The notes under the pieces are model-generated. The model had not been told where the DNA came from and did not search any database. It saw nothing but the letters and a program-made list of their open reading frames with translations. DNA of 64,000 nucleotides, taken from the NCBI GenBank assembly GCA_040386975.1, contig JAZKEO010000006.1:124001-188000 (forward strand), written 5' to 3'. The DNA comes from M2408 sp040386975. Lineage in GTDB: Bacteria > Bacteroidota > Bacteroidia > Flavobacteriales_D > Crocinitomicaceae. Of the stretch, positions 10,101-17,956 are shown piece by piece. Every line of letters begins with the position of its first letter. Position 1 is the stretch's first letter. The translations under genes were made by a program, and so were the position numbers.

Positions 10101-10408
10101 AAGTCTGTAAGGTTTAAGGTGTAGAGTTGAGCGTTTCCACTCATTGACTCGTAACTCATCAGGTATAATTGACCAGTTGTAGGTCTGAAATCCATGCCTA
10201 TTAATTGATGTCCAAATGTTATACCGCTTATGTTTCCAGAATTAGTGATTGTACTTAAATCATCTGCTTCAACTGATGAAACCATATTCCCCGATCTTAG
10301 CCAAATTGTTTGTGCTTTTGAAAGGTTGTTGCAAGAAATTATTACTCCAAAAACACCGAGTGCAAGGAGTTTTTTTGCATTTTTTAAATTAAATATATTT
10401 TTCTTCAT
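7199..10408 (-). CDS. T9SS-exported protein with three DUF4394 repeats
   Basis: A 1069-residue secreted protein. A basic, hydrophobic N-terminus ending near SKAQ (about residue 33) is the signal peptide. Three long repeats follow (about 35-285, 290-553 and 556-815). Each has DF(N/D)P(T/S)VDRIR, a HP(N/D)TG- or NPNSG-type segment, DGNL and IPPNNGT/SPPNNG blocks, the pattern of DUF4394 propeller-like domains. Residues about 827-920 hold two short cysteine-containing repeats (TSCGSYF and SSCESYL), then an Ig-like segment. The C-terminal 70 residues (FSTYPNPTSSYLNIDF ... GIYFVKF) are a type A T9SS sorting domain. The product should reach the cell surface or medium. It is monocistronic, with its own terminator at 7130. 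Ligand unknown. Confidence 0.88.
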   Translation of the reverse strand: MKKNIFNLKNAKKLLALGVFGVIISCNNLSKAQTIWLRSGNMVSSVEADDLSTITNSGNISGITFGHQLIGMDFRPTTGQLYLMSYESMSGNAQLYTLNLTDFSASMVGGVFQIATNQSNFGFDFNPTVDRIRITTREGMNYRVHPNTGVLLATDGNLSYAVGDANEMATPMIGSVAYTNSYIGSTSTTLYTYDDVLMNLNTQIPPNNGTQNTIGALSTGGIGNGELDIYYNATSNQNMAYFIQDISALDMNKLHSVNLTTGAASLLGNINIAGTAEDIAIQIDLNLPSEINGELVYALTSNSYLISFDSNMPSTVREHKSLSGLTAGQALVGLDSRPLNGVLYSLGYNTTSGETQLYTLNPMNGSLSIVGSSFILGTGLTHFSFDFNPTVDRIRVTTMQGNNLRLNPNSGALAFTDGNLTYNVVDVNAAEMSSVIAGAYTNSYIGGTATQLFGYDAMLNTLTLQNPPNNGTLNTIGSSGITINPLDPTLDMDFYFNSMSHLNSYYMNANVGTSNFDDFYTVDVATGTTNMIGKIGNGIAITDISVKIESNIPAMLTGQLIYAITSNNYLISFDSETPEIIRTHIPITGVSAGQTIAGMDVRPSNGMFYVLGYNSTTGESQLYTLNNSNGTLTSIGAIFTLGTGLGRISFDFNPSVDRIRIISSSGMNYRVHPDTGVLVATDGNLAFVAGDINESISPQVGAAAYTNSFGGTNNTKLFVFDEVLNTLALQSPPNNGVLNTIGSTGLMQSQMDLSSDMDVYYNHTNHTNTAFIVANMANFDMFYEINTSDATTNEIGMIGNGIGIIDIAVLIDSITTVSSTSSTQTITSCGSYFDMNNMELMNSGVYTYIIPNMNGYDSLITLNLTINQATMSTINVSSCESYLAADNQTYNTTGVYTATIPNSMNCDSVITINLTINEVVATTFVENNETTITALPSGMTYQWINCETNEAISSATNEILQPLSGTYAVIITNSSNCTDTSACVTVSNTADIDKLSKVRFSTYPNPTSSYLNIDFVDKSSHEIVLEDALGKIIFRLTLTEKNNVINLSELNKGIYFVKFQNQTNKIIIE

Positions 10409-10486
10409 AATAATTGTTTTAATATATTACGATTGAAAAATATATTTGGATTTAAATTATTTATTTACCTGAGTTCGAGAGTTTGT

Positions 10487-10500
10487 TTATTCTAGAATAA
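10487..10500. promoter_or_regulatory. perfect 14-bp palindrome upstream of the DUF4394 gene
   Basis: TTATTCTAGAATAA is a perfect palindrome 79-92 bp before the start codon of the 10408 gene and just after the stop of the 10514-12064 gene. Position and symmetry fit an operator. I found no good TAnnTTTG box near it, so a regulatory role is a guess. With so short a stem it is unlikely to be a terminator. Confidence 0.3.
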
Positions 10501-10513
10501 GGATTTTTGAAGT

Positions 10514-12064
10514 TTAACGTATCAAATGAATAAATCCTTGTCCTTTTAGCTCGTTTTCTGTTGCACTTGTTGCTTGAAAAGTATAGAAATAAATTCCAGG
10601 ACTTACATTGTCACCTTTGACATCTGTTCCATCCCAGTTTTCTGAAATTGTGCTAATTTGCTTAATTTCTTGTCCCCAACGATTAAAAATTGTCAAGGAA
10701 AGTGTTTTTATGTTTTCCATGTTAAATTGATAGAAATCATTGATTCCATCAGCATCTGGCGTAAACACATTTGCCGTTTCTAAAAATTCTACATCATTTG
10801 CTGTAATAGTTAAGTTCATACTATCAGAACAACCATTTATACTCGAAACAAGTAATTTAATTGAATAATCTCCAGCCGATGTAAACGTATGTATGAAATC
10901 AGCGTAATTTACTGTAGTTAACATCAAACTATCGTTGATATACCAAGAATATGTTGCATTTTGTGAACTTGAATTTTCAAAATTTGTTGTAAATGGTACT
11001 AAAACAGCTGTCGATGAACTTGAAAACTCAGCGTCGAGTGATTGTTTGATTTGTACATTCACGTTATCACTAGCTGAACAACCATTTGTTGAAGTAGCCG
11101 TTACGGAATAGTTAGTTGAAAGTGTTGGAACAATTGTGTTTGTTGTTTCATTTGTATTCCACAGAAAAGTTGCATTCGCCACATTTGAACTTGCACTTAA
11201 ACTTTCAGGAAAATCCGAACAAAAGGATAAATCTTGTCCAGCATCAACCGAAATTGTTTCATAAGTCACTTGGATTGCGTCTGTATTTGTGCAATAAGGT
11301 ACAAATGAAATATCGTCCAATGCAAAATCGTTTCCTGATGGTTCGGTATTTTGATTTACAATTGAAATGACCGCCGAAGTACTGGTGCCAGAGTTCCAAA
11401 GGTTAAAAAATTCTCCCCATGTACATCCTGTTGTTGAGGGAGAAAATACATTTCCAATTTGAGTTCCATTCACAAAAAACTGTAAAACCGCAGGATCACT
11501 TGTATTTTCTACACTTGATGCCCAAGCCGAAAAATTGTAGTTTGTGTTTGGGTCAACGGCAATTGTTTGCGTCCAAATAATGGTATTCGGGCTTGAAGCT
11601 CCATTTGCGATATACATCATACCTGTTCCCGTAGTTTTGTCTATGCAAAAACTGAAGTTTGAATGGAAATCGTTTGGACTTTGACCAACTGCATACGTAC
11701 TTGGATCCCACAATGCCTGTGGATCAGGATTTGCAACAAAATCATAACTGGAAGTAAAACCAGTATTTCCTGCTTCAAAATTTCCGTTAACAACCAAATT
11801 ATCGTTGCCTGAAAAAAGAATTGTTTCAACACTATACGTTCCTGCAGAATTTACATTAATACCTGTGTTTGTTGCTCCTGTTGACCACGAATATACATCA
11901 TAACCGTTTGGAGCAGTCAAATTTAAACTTTGCCCTTGACACAAAATAGTATCGTTTCCTAAAAATACCACCGGTTCATTTCCAGAACATTGAGCAAAAG
12001 CTTTGGAAGAAAATATAAGGCAGGTCGTACAAGTTAAAATCAAATATATGAGTCTATTTTTCAT
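10514..12064 (-). CDS. T9SS type B (gliding-motility C-terminal domain) secreted protein with PKD domain
   Basis: A 516-residue exported protein. The signal peptide ends near residue 24 (SSKAFAQ). An N-terminal Ig-like block (DTILCQGQSLNLTAPNGYDV) is followed by a jelly-roll-like region of about 150 residues (FVNGTQIGNVF, WNSGTSTSAVISI, FALDDISF), then further Ig-like strands. A PKD-like domain lies near residues 345-415 (FTTNFENSS ... HTFTSAGDYSIKLLV). The end (NVFTPDADGINDFYQF ... LTIFNRWGQEI ... PGIYFYTF) is the CHU_C/type B sorting domain used for T9SS export. A strong promoter with a palindrome in its spacer lies just upstream. The binding target is unknown. Confidence 0.88.
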   Translation of the reverse strand: MKNRLIYLILTCTTCLIFSSKAFAQCSGNEPVVFLGNDTILCQGQSLNLTAPNGYDVYSWSTGATNTGINVNSAGTYSVETILFSGNDNLVVNGNFEAGNTGFTSSYDFVANPDPQALWDPSTYAVGQSPNDFHSNFSFCIDKTTGTGMMYIANGASSPNTIIWTQTIAVDPNTNYNFSAWASSVENTSDPAVLQFFVNGTQIGNVFSPSTTGCTWGEFFNLWNSGTSTSAVISIVNQNTEPSGNDFALDDISFVPYCTNTDAIQVTYETISVDAGQDLSFCSDFPESLSASSNVANATFLWNTNETTNTIVPTLSTNYSVTATSTNGCSASDNVNVQIKQSLDAEFSSSSTAVLVPFTTNFENSSSQNATYSWYINDSLMLTTVNYADFIHTFTSAGDYSIKLLVSSINGCSDSMNLTITANDVEFLETANVFTPDADGINDFYQFNMENIKTLSLTIFNRWGQEIKQISTISENWDGTDVKGDNVSPGIYFYTFQATSATENELKGQGFIHLIR

Positions 12065-12077
12065 TGAAGTTTTTTTG

Positions 12078-12108
12078 CAAAGTTATGACAACTAAATGCA
12101 TTTAGCAA
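12078..12108 (-). promoter_or_regulatory. promoter with a palindromic operator filling the -33/-7 spacer
   Basis: On the minus strand, TTG (12108-12106) is separated by 20 bp from TAACTTTG (12085-12078), an exact Bacteroidota promoter. The spacer contains the perfect palindrome CTAAATGCATTTAG (12092-12105). A protein bound there would block or remodel the promoter of the 10514-12064 gene. The same palindrome occurs before the lectin-like T9SS gene at 25275. Confidence 0.65.
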
Positions 12109-12254
12109 AATTTTTATTTGAGAATTAACACTTTTGTTGTCTATTCACAGTTTTTTAACAGATAAAGGCTTTATTTTGATAGGTTTAAGTGTGAAATACT
12201 TGGGTTTTAGTTAACACTTTTTATGTAAGTAATTGATACTTTTTACATAAAAAA

Positions 12255-12281
12255 AACCTCCAAACGGGAAGAATGGAGGTT
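12255..12281 (-). terminator. intrinsic terminator of the delta-60/T9SS gene
   Basis: An 8-bp stem (12255-12262 with 12274-12281, arm AACCTCCA), an 11-nt loop, and a run of T on the minus strand. It lies 35 bp after the stop of the 12316-15258 gene and is nearly the same as the hairpin at 7130-7159. Confidence 0.8.
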
Positions 12282-12315
12282 AGTTTTGTTTGTATAGGAA
12301 ATCTATAAAAGAATT

Positions 12316-15258
12316 TTAATTCTTCACAAAATTCAAAACTTCAATTTTGCTATCATATTCCAATTCAATAAAATAGATGCCATTCTCCAAATTTTTAATA
12401 TCAATAGAAATCTTATGTCCATAAGAGTTATTCTTTTCCTGAAGTAATTTTCCTGATAAAGCATAGATTTTGTAATTTACATTTTTTGAAAAAGTTTTCA
12501 AATCAATTGTAATAGAACTATTGGAAGGGTTTGGATACAGTTTTAAAGAATTTTTTTGACTTTTTAATTTCTCTAATGAAGCTAAATTATTAATTTGATA
12601 GGAGATTTTATGTTCCGTTTCATTTGTAATAATTGGACTATTAAAATCAAAATAAATATCAGCGTTGTTTCTTAAAATCGTTCCCTCGACTAAATCTGGA
12701 TTTTGTTTAACACTGAAAGTTAAAAAACCATTACTCAAAGGTTCATTTGTCGTACTATCTGGCAAAAGAATGTTGTAAAATGACCATTCCAAAATTCTTG
12801 GTCCATACATTCTGAATGAATAAGGATGACTCGAAACACCAGGAGTTACTGTAAAAATGTTAAAATTTTCGTCTAATGTATCTCTAACAACTACCGTAAA
12901 TGCTGTATCTGTCCCTGTATTTTGAAAACGAATGATATATTCTAAATCTTGATTTTTTGCGATGAAATGGTCGTCCGAAATTCCGTTTGGAAAACCACGT
13001 TTATCATTTGGGTCATAACTTCCAGTAACAACTCCACAATAAATATCCACAACGGGATCAGCATCATCTAAAGGTAAATTATTTACTAAATCGGGTGTCC
13101 AAAATCCTGGATTGCAATTCTCAACATGTGCATTTGGGTGTGAGTTTCCAGGATGCAATGGATGTTGGTCAGCTTGTAAAATCCAGGTTTGACCAGTTCC
13201 AAGAAAAACATAAGTGAAAGTTTCTCCTCCTTGTAAAAGAATAGAATCCAATTGAATTAATAAACCATCTACAAAAATACGGACTGGGGAATAACATTCC
13301 ATATCTCCTTCGTCAAATTCTCCTGTATTTGTAATTGTAAAATAAATCGAATCATTAGCACACCAACCACCTACTCTTAAGCTGGATTTATCCCAAGGCA
13401 AAGTACAAGGCGAAACTTCTCCTGTTGGTGGCGTTGGAATACTATCTAAAACACAATCTGCAACTGGATATAAGTTAGCTTCCATACAAAATGTTTGTCC
13501 TAAAATGGCATCGCATGCAACTTGTGCAGAAATTGTATAGTTTACACATTCTCCAGGAAATAAGGTATCATGATCAAAGCGATAATGATTATCTCCTAAT
13601 GAGGTAAACGGAATACTCGCGTTTTCAAAAATGAGATTTGAATCGAGTTCAACTATAGAATAAGCATCTGGCAAAAAATCTGTTGCATTATTTTCATTAC
13701 ATGCTTCGATATAAATTTGTTGATTTGTAAAACAAGGACGCATGAAGGGCATGTAAATTGAAATTGTAGGTTCAGGACATGGATTATTCGAAATCAGACC
13801 AAAACTTGGTGCAATTGTTACAGAATCTGGATGAACAACTGTAAAAGATTGAGTTATTGGGCAGGTAAAAGTCCAATTCGTGTTTGTTGTGTCAATAGTT
13901 ATGGTATAATCGCCTGCTTGAAGCGAGTCATAGTACCAATTTCCATTAGGATACGTTTGAACAATATAATCACCAGGTTGAATTTTTAGTGAAACATTTG
14001 TAACGTCAAAATCATTTGTGTTTACATAGCAGTTTTGATTATAATCATTAAATACCTTTCCTTTTGCATACTCTTTTAATTTTAATCGGTAAATTGACGG
14101 TTCATTAATTGTACCAAGATGTGTTGTAATATATAATTTGAAATCAATTATAGAAATAGTAGATACTCTAGAACATTTTTCACTAAAACTTGTTGTTGTA
14201 TCTAAATATCCATTCGAATTAAATCTTAAAACATTCAATGTATCATCATATCTTTGATAGTTGAAAATTATTTTATTATCTTCTTGAACAGCAATATTTA
14301 CATTGTCAAAATAAGAAACATCACTTCTGCTATATCTTTGAAAACTTTGATCCCATGAGCCATCTAAATTAAGTCTCAACATTCCAAAATAATTTGTTCC
14401 TTGAGCTGTATCTCTAAAACTTCCACCAAGCAATATTTTACCATCTGATTGTAAAGCTATATCCTGAATTTCAATATAGTTTAAGCCTTCTATTGCTATA
14501 TCATAAGAGTTGAGCAAATTGCCAAGAGTATCCATTTTAAACAAACTAAAATTACTATTACCCGTAGTATTTTTAGAACCAATATATAAGTTATTATCGC
14601 TACAAATTTTTATATCACTAAGATTTAATGAATTATCTAGAAGAAAAGTCGTAAAATAAAAAAAATTTTCACTAAAAATTGTGTCCTCTTCTCCATTTGG
14701 TAGCAATTTAACAATAGGTGAGGTGCCAAAACCGAAGTCGGAGAAATAATATAAATTTTCATGACTATCAATTTCTATATTTTCAACATTTTCTTCATTT
14801 TGAATGAAAGTTGAAACTAGTCTTTCATTAAAAGTTGTATCAATATCCCCATTTTCGTTTAATCTGATTATTTTTTTTGAATTATCAGAAATATTTAAAG
14901 TTGAAACAATAATTTTATTATTGGATAAAACTTTATATCTAATTATTTCTAAATCGTTATAAAGTAATTCAGGCCAATAAATTACATTACCACCTGGATT
15001 ACAAAGTACTATTGAATTAAAAGTATAATCTTGAATACCATTTTCATAAAACCTTTTAAGACAAACCTCGAAATTTATACCGTTTTTAACAATACACAAA
15101 ATTTTGTTATCAAATTGTTTTTGAATTGAATAATATGTCAAATAATTTCCAACAGAGGTGTCTGAAAATATAAAAGAGTAATCTCTACTACCAGGCTGTC
15201 CAAATACATTTAACAAGCTAAAAACAAAATATATTAAGCAGTAAAGTTTAATTTTCAT
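12316..15258 (-). CDS. T9SS type A secreted protein with delta-60-like repeats
   Basis: A 980-residue exported protein. Residues 1-20 are a signal peptide (YFVFSLLNVFGQ). The N-terminal 390 residues hold several copies of a pattern such as QSDGKILLGGSFRD with LNLDGSWDQSF, like the delta-60 (Rhs-type) repeat. Next comes a segment like SdrD/prealbumin (GKVFNDYNQNCYVN, near residue 400). The conserved extracellular stretch (GSYDPNDKRGFPNG, then LEYIIRFQNTGTDTAF, about 770-810) is common in Bacteroidota secreted proteins. The C-terminus (LKLYPNPSNSSITIDL ... GIYFIELEY) is a type A sorting domain. It has its own terminator at 12255. Probably a surface adhesin or structural protein; ligand unknown. 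Confidence 0.87.
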   Translation of the reverse strand: MKIKLYCLIYFVFSLLNVFGQPGSRDYSFIFSDTSVGNYLTYYSIQKQFDNKILCIVKNGINFEVCLKRFYENGIQDYTFNSIVLCNPGGNVIYWPELLYNDLEIIRYKVLSNNKIIVSTLNISDNSKKIIRLNENGDIDTTFNERLVSTFIQNEENVENIEIDSHENLYYFSDFGFGTSPIVKLLPNGEEDTIFSENFFYFTTFLLDNSLNLSDIKICSDNNLYIGSKNTTGNSNFSLFKMDTLGNLLNSYDIAIEGLNYIEIQDIALQSDGKILLGGSFRDTAQGTNYFGMLRLNLDGSWDQSFQRYSRSDVSYFDNVNIAVQEDNKIIFNYQRYDDTLNVLRFNSNGYLDTTTSFSEKCSRVSTISIIDFKLYITTHLGTINEPSIYRLKLKEYAKGKVFNDYNQNCYVNTNDFDVTNVSLKIQPGDYIVQTYPNGNWYYDSLQAGDYTITIDTTNTNWTFTCPITQSFTVVHPDSVTIAPSFGLISNNPCPEPTISIYMPFMRPCFTNQQIYIEACNENNATDFLPDAYSIVELDSNLIFENASIPFTSLGDNHYRFDHDTLFPGECVNYTISAQVACDAILGQTFCMEANLYPVADCVLDSIPTPPTGEVSPCTLPWDKSSLRVGGWCANDSIYFTITNTGEFDEGDMECYSPVRIFVDGLLIQLDSILLQGGETFTYVFLGTGQTWILQADQHPLHPGNSHPNAHVENCNPGFWTPDLVNNLPLDDADPVVDIYCGVVTGSYDPNDKRGFPNGISDDHFIAKNQDLEYIIRFQNTGTDTAFTVVVRDTLDENFNIFTVTPGVSSHPYSFRMYGPRILEWSFYNILLPDSTTNEPLSNGFLTFSVKQNPDLVEGTILRNNADIYFDFNSPIITNETEHKISYQINNLASLEKLKSQKNSLKLYPNPSNSSITIDLKTFSKNVNYKIYALSGKLLQEKNNSYGHKISIDIKNLENGIYFIELEYDSKIEVLNFVKN

Positions 15259-15300
15259 ACTAATTTTTTCTCCAAATCTAATTAAAATAATTCATCAATT

Positions 15301-15316
15301 CTAAAATCCATTTAGT
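15301..15316 (-). promoter_or_regulatory. imperfect copy of the CTAAAT-ATTTAG palindrome
   Basis: The plus strand reads CTAAAATCCATTTAGT, an imperfect version of the palindrome found at 12092-12105 and 25224-25239. It lies 43-58 bp before the start of the 12316-15258 gene. A TAGATTTG box sits about 20 bp further downstream on the minus strand, so the site would overlap the -33 region. Confidence 0.4.
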
Positions 15317-15356
15317 AAATGAATAAATGATTGATTTAATCGATTGTTTACAAAAC

Positions 15357-15393
15357 AAAAACCCCTTCTTGTTTTTCACAAAAAGGGGTTTTT
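15357..15393 (-). terminator. intrinsic terminator of nrdA
   Basis: An 11-bp perfect stem (15357-15367 with 15383-15393, arm AAAAACCCCTT) with a 15-nt loop and flanking T-run on the minus strand. It lies about 85 bp beyond the nrdA stop codon and should end the nrd transcript. Confidence 0.85.
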
Positions 15394-15428
15394 AATTTCT
15401 ATATTGGAGTTGAACATTATTGTGTCCT

Positions 15429-15456
15429 CCCCCTTTTATCCCCCTCCAAAGGGGGA
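15429..15456. repeat. C-rich/G-rich hairpin next to the nrdA stop
   Basis: The sequence CCCCCTTT (15429-15436) can pair with AAAGGGGG (15448-15455). A shorter alternative uses TCCCCCT/AGGGGGA (15439-15445 with 15450-15456). Blocks of C and G are striking in this AT-rich DNA. Similar CCCCTCCAAAGGGG elements are, from memory, dispersed between genes in many Bacteroidota, so I call it a dispersed palindromic repeat. It may protect or process the nrdA mRNA end. Confidence 0.45.
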
Positions 15457-15476
15457 AATGAGATTTTCGTCAAGTC

Positions 15477-17864
15477 CTACCCGCTACACATTTCACACGC
15501 ATCTGGATTATCCAATGAGCATGCTATTGCAGCTTGTTCTTCTTCGATAGAGCGAACGATAGAATCATTTACCGTCGCGTTTTCTAGGGGGGCGGCGTTG
15601 ATGTTTTTATCTACTGTGAATTTAATTGCGTCTGTTGCGGCTTTTGTTCTCAAGTAGTACATTCCTGTTTTCAAACCTTTTTTCCAACCGTAGAAATGCA
15701 TAGAAGTCAATTTCCCGAAGTTTGCATTTTCCATGAAAATATTCAACGATTGCGATTGACAGATGTATGCTCCACGATCTGATGCTAATTCAATAATTGC
15801 TTTTTGAGAGATTTCCCAAGCTGTTTTGTATAATTCTTTCAGGTGAGTTGGAATTTCTGGAATACTTTGAACAGAACCGTTAGAAACCATCAATTTTTGA
15901 CGCATTTCTTTGTTCCACAAACCTTCTTTTACTAAATCTTTCAATAAATGTTTGTTTACGATGATGAATTCACCAGAAAGTACACGTCTTGTATAGATAT
16001 TTGATGTGTAAGGCTCAAAACATTCGTTATTTCCTAAGATTTGAGCTGTAGAAGCTGTTGGCATTGGAGCAACTAACAAAGAGTTTCTTACGCCAAATTC
16101 TTTCACTTCTTCTTTCAATACATCCCATTCCCAACGAGAACTTGGAGTAACACCCCACATATCGTATTGGAAAATTCCTTTTGATACTGGCGAACCAGCA
16201 AATGTTTCGTAAGCACCTTCTACTTTCGCCAAATCTTTTGAAGCAGTCATAGCAGCGTAATAGATTGTTTCAAAAATCTCACGGTTTAACTGACGTGCTT
16301 CTTCTGATTCGAAAGGAAAACGCATCATGATGAAGGTATCAGCCAAACCTTGAACTCCTAAACCAATTGGACGGTGACGCATGTTTGATTTACGTGCTTC
16401 CTCAACAGGATAGTAATTTCCGTCGATGATACGATTTAAGTTAATTGTTGCCTGGTATGTAACCTCAAACAATTTGTTGTGGTCAAATTTACCATCTTCT
16501 GTAACGTATTTTGGTAAAGCTAAAGAAGCTAAATTACAAACCGCTATTTCGTCTGGTGCTGTGTATTCGATAATTTCTGTACATAAGTTTGAAGACTTGA
16601 TTGTACCTAAATTTTGTTGGTTAGATTTTGCATTCGCAGCATCTTTGTACAACATGTATGGAGTACCCGTTTCAATTTGTGATTCCAAAATTTTGAACCA
16701 TAAATCTTGCGCTTTGATAGTTTTTCTTCCTTTTCCTTCTTTTTCATATTTCGTGTACAAAGCTTCAAATGCTTCACTGTGAGAATCAGAAAGTCCTGGA
16801 CACTCATGAGGACACATCAAAGTCCAATCTCCATTTTCTTCCACACGTTTCATGAACAAATCAGGAATCCATAAAGCGTAGAATAAATCTCTTGCTCTTG
16901 ATTCTTCTTTTCCGTGATTTTTCTTCAAGTCTAAGAAATCAAAAACATCTGCATGCCAAGGCTCGATGTACATCGCGAAAGAACCTTTACGTTTTCCTCC
17001 ACCTTGATCCACGTAACGTGCTGTGTCGTTAAAAACACGCAACATTGGTACAATTCCGTTAGAAGTTCCGTTTGTTCCTTTGATGTATGAACCTTTTGCA
17101 CGAATATCGTGTAAAGCTAAACCAATTCCACCAGCAGATTGTGAAATCTGAGCACAAGAAGTTAACGTATTGTAAATTCCAGCGATGCTATCTTCTTTCA
17201 TTGTTAACAAGAAACAAGAAGACATTTGTGGTTTTGGTGTTCCAGCGTTAAATAATGTTGGCGTAGCATGTGTGAACCAACCTTCAGACATTAAATTGTA
17301 CGTTTTAATAGCTGATTGAATATCATTTTTGTGAATTCCTAAAGAAACACGCATCAACATTTGCTGTGGACGTTCAGCAATGTTTCCGTTTAATTTCAAT
17401 AAATAAGAACGTGATAAGGTTTTGAAACCAAAATAATCATAACGGAAATCACGATCGTAGATGATGCTTGAATCCAAGGCATCTCTGTTTTCTTGAACCA
17501 CTTGGTAAACATCTTCTGCTAAAAGAGAAGCGTTTTGACCTGTAATTGGATCAACATAATTATACAAATCGTCCATCACTTCTGAGAAAGATTTTTTGGT
17601 ATCTTTATGTAAGTTAGAAACTGCAATGCGCGAAGCCAACAAAGCATAGTCTGGATGATCGATTGTTTTAGAAGCAGCAGTTTCCGCAGCCAAATTATCC
17701 AAATCACTTGTTGTTACACCATCGTAAATCCCTTCAATTACCTTCATTGCTACAGCTTCTGGCGAAACTAAAGGATCCAATCCGTAACACATTTTGATAA
17801 TTCGAGCTGTTATTTTATCGAATTTTACAGCTTCTTTTCGTCCATCTCTTTTAACTACGTACAT
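15477..17864 (-). CDS. nrdA: class Ia ribonucleoside-diphosphate reductase, large subunit
   Basis: Large, catalytic subunit of ribonucleotide reductase, reducing NDPs to dNDPs. Residues 1-90 form the ATP-cone (MYVVKRDGRKEAVKFDKIT), so the enzyme should be dATP-inhibited. Active-site parts are present: MSSCFLL (first cysteine of the redox pair), NLCTEI (radical cysteine, Asn and Glu) and AVCNLASL (second cysteine). The tail ends in CEMCSG, the shuttle cysteines re-reduced by thioredoxin. With 795 residues and blocks such as NYFGFKTL-like DYFGFKTLSRSYLLK and ARDLFYALWIPDLFMKR, it resembles eukaryotic RRM1 much more than E. coli NrdA. nrdB lies 92 bp upstream on the same strand. Confidence 0.97.
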   Translation of the reverse strand: MYVVKRDGRKEAVKFDKITARIIKMCYGLDPLVSPEAVAMKVIEGIYDGVTTSDLDNLAAETAASKTIDHPDYALLASRIAVSNLHKDTKKSFSEVMDDLYNYVDPITGQNASLLAEDVYQVVQENRDALDSSIIYDRDFRYDYFGFKTLSRSYLLKLNGNIAERPQQMLMRVSLGIHKNDIQSAIKTYNLMSEGWFTHATPTLFNAGTPKPQMSSCFLLTMKEDSIAGIYNTLTSCAQISQSAGGIGLALHDIRAKGSYIKGTNGTSNGIVPMLRVFNDTARYVDQGGGKRKGSFAMYIEPWHADVFDFLDLKKNHGKEESRARDLFYALWIPDLFMKRVEENGDWTLMCPHECPGLSDSHSEAFEALYTKYEKEGKGRKTIKAQDLWFKILESQIETGTPYMLYKDAANAKSNQQNLGTIKSSNLCTEIIEYTAPDEIAVCNLASLALPKYVTEDGKFDHNKLFEVTYQATINLNRIIDGNYYPVEEARKSNMRHRPIGLGVQGLADTFIMMRFPFESEEARQLNREIFETIYYAAMTASKDLAKVEGAYETFAGSPVSKGIFQYDMWGVTPSSRWEWDVLKEEVKEFGVRNSLLVAPMPTASTAQILGNNECFEPYTSNIYTRRVLSGEFIIVNKHLLKDLVKEGLWNKEMRQKLMVSNGSVQSIPEIPTHLKELYKTAWEISQKAIIELASDRGAYICQSQSLNIFMENANFGKLTSMHFYGWKKGLKTGMYYLRTKAATDAIKFTVDKNINAAPLENATVNDSIVRSIEEEQAAIACSLDNPDACEMCSG

Positions 17865-17902
17865 CTTATTTATCGGTTTTTGGTTTTTTATATTTGTTTT
17901 AT

Positions 17903-17922
17903 GGGCTGAAAATCTTCAGCCC
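17903..17922. repeat. 8-bp hairpin between nrdB and nrdA
   Basis: A perfect inverted repeat GGGCTGAA / TTCAGCCC with a 4-nt loop in the 92-bp gap between the two nrd genes. No T-run follows on the minus strand, so it is more likely an mRNA-processing or attenuation hairpin than a full terminator. The higher GC content sets it apart from the surrounding sequence. Confidence 0.4.
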
Positions 17923-17956
17923 GTAGTATCTATTAGCTTAAATCTATCTTATTTAT

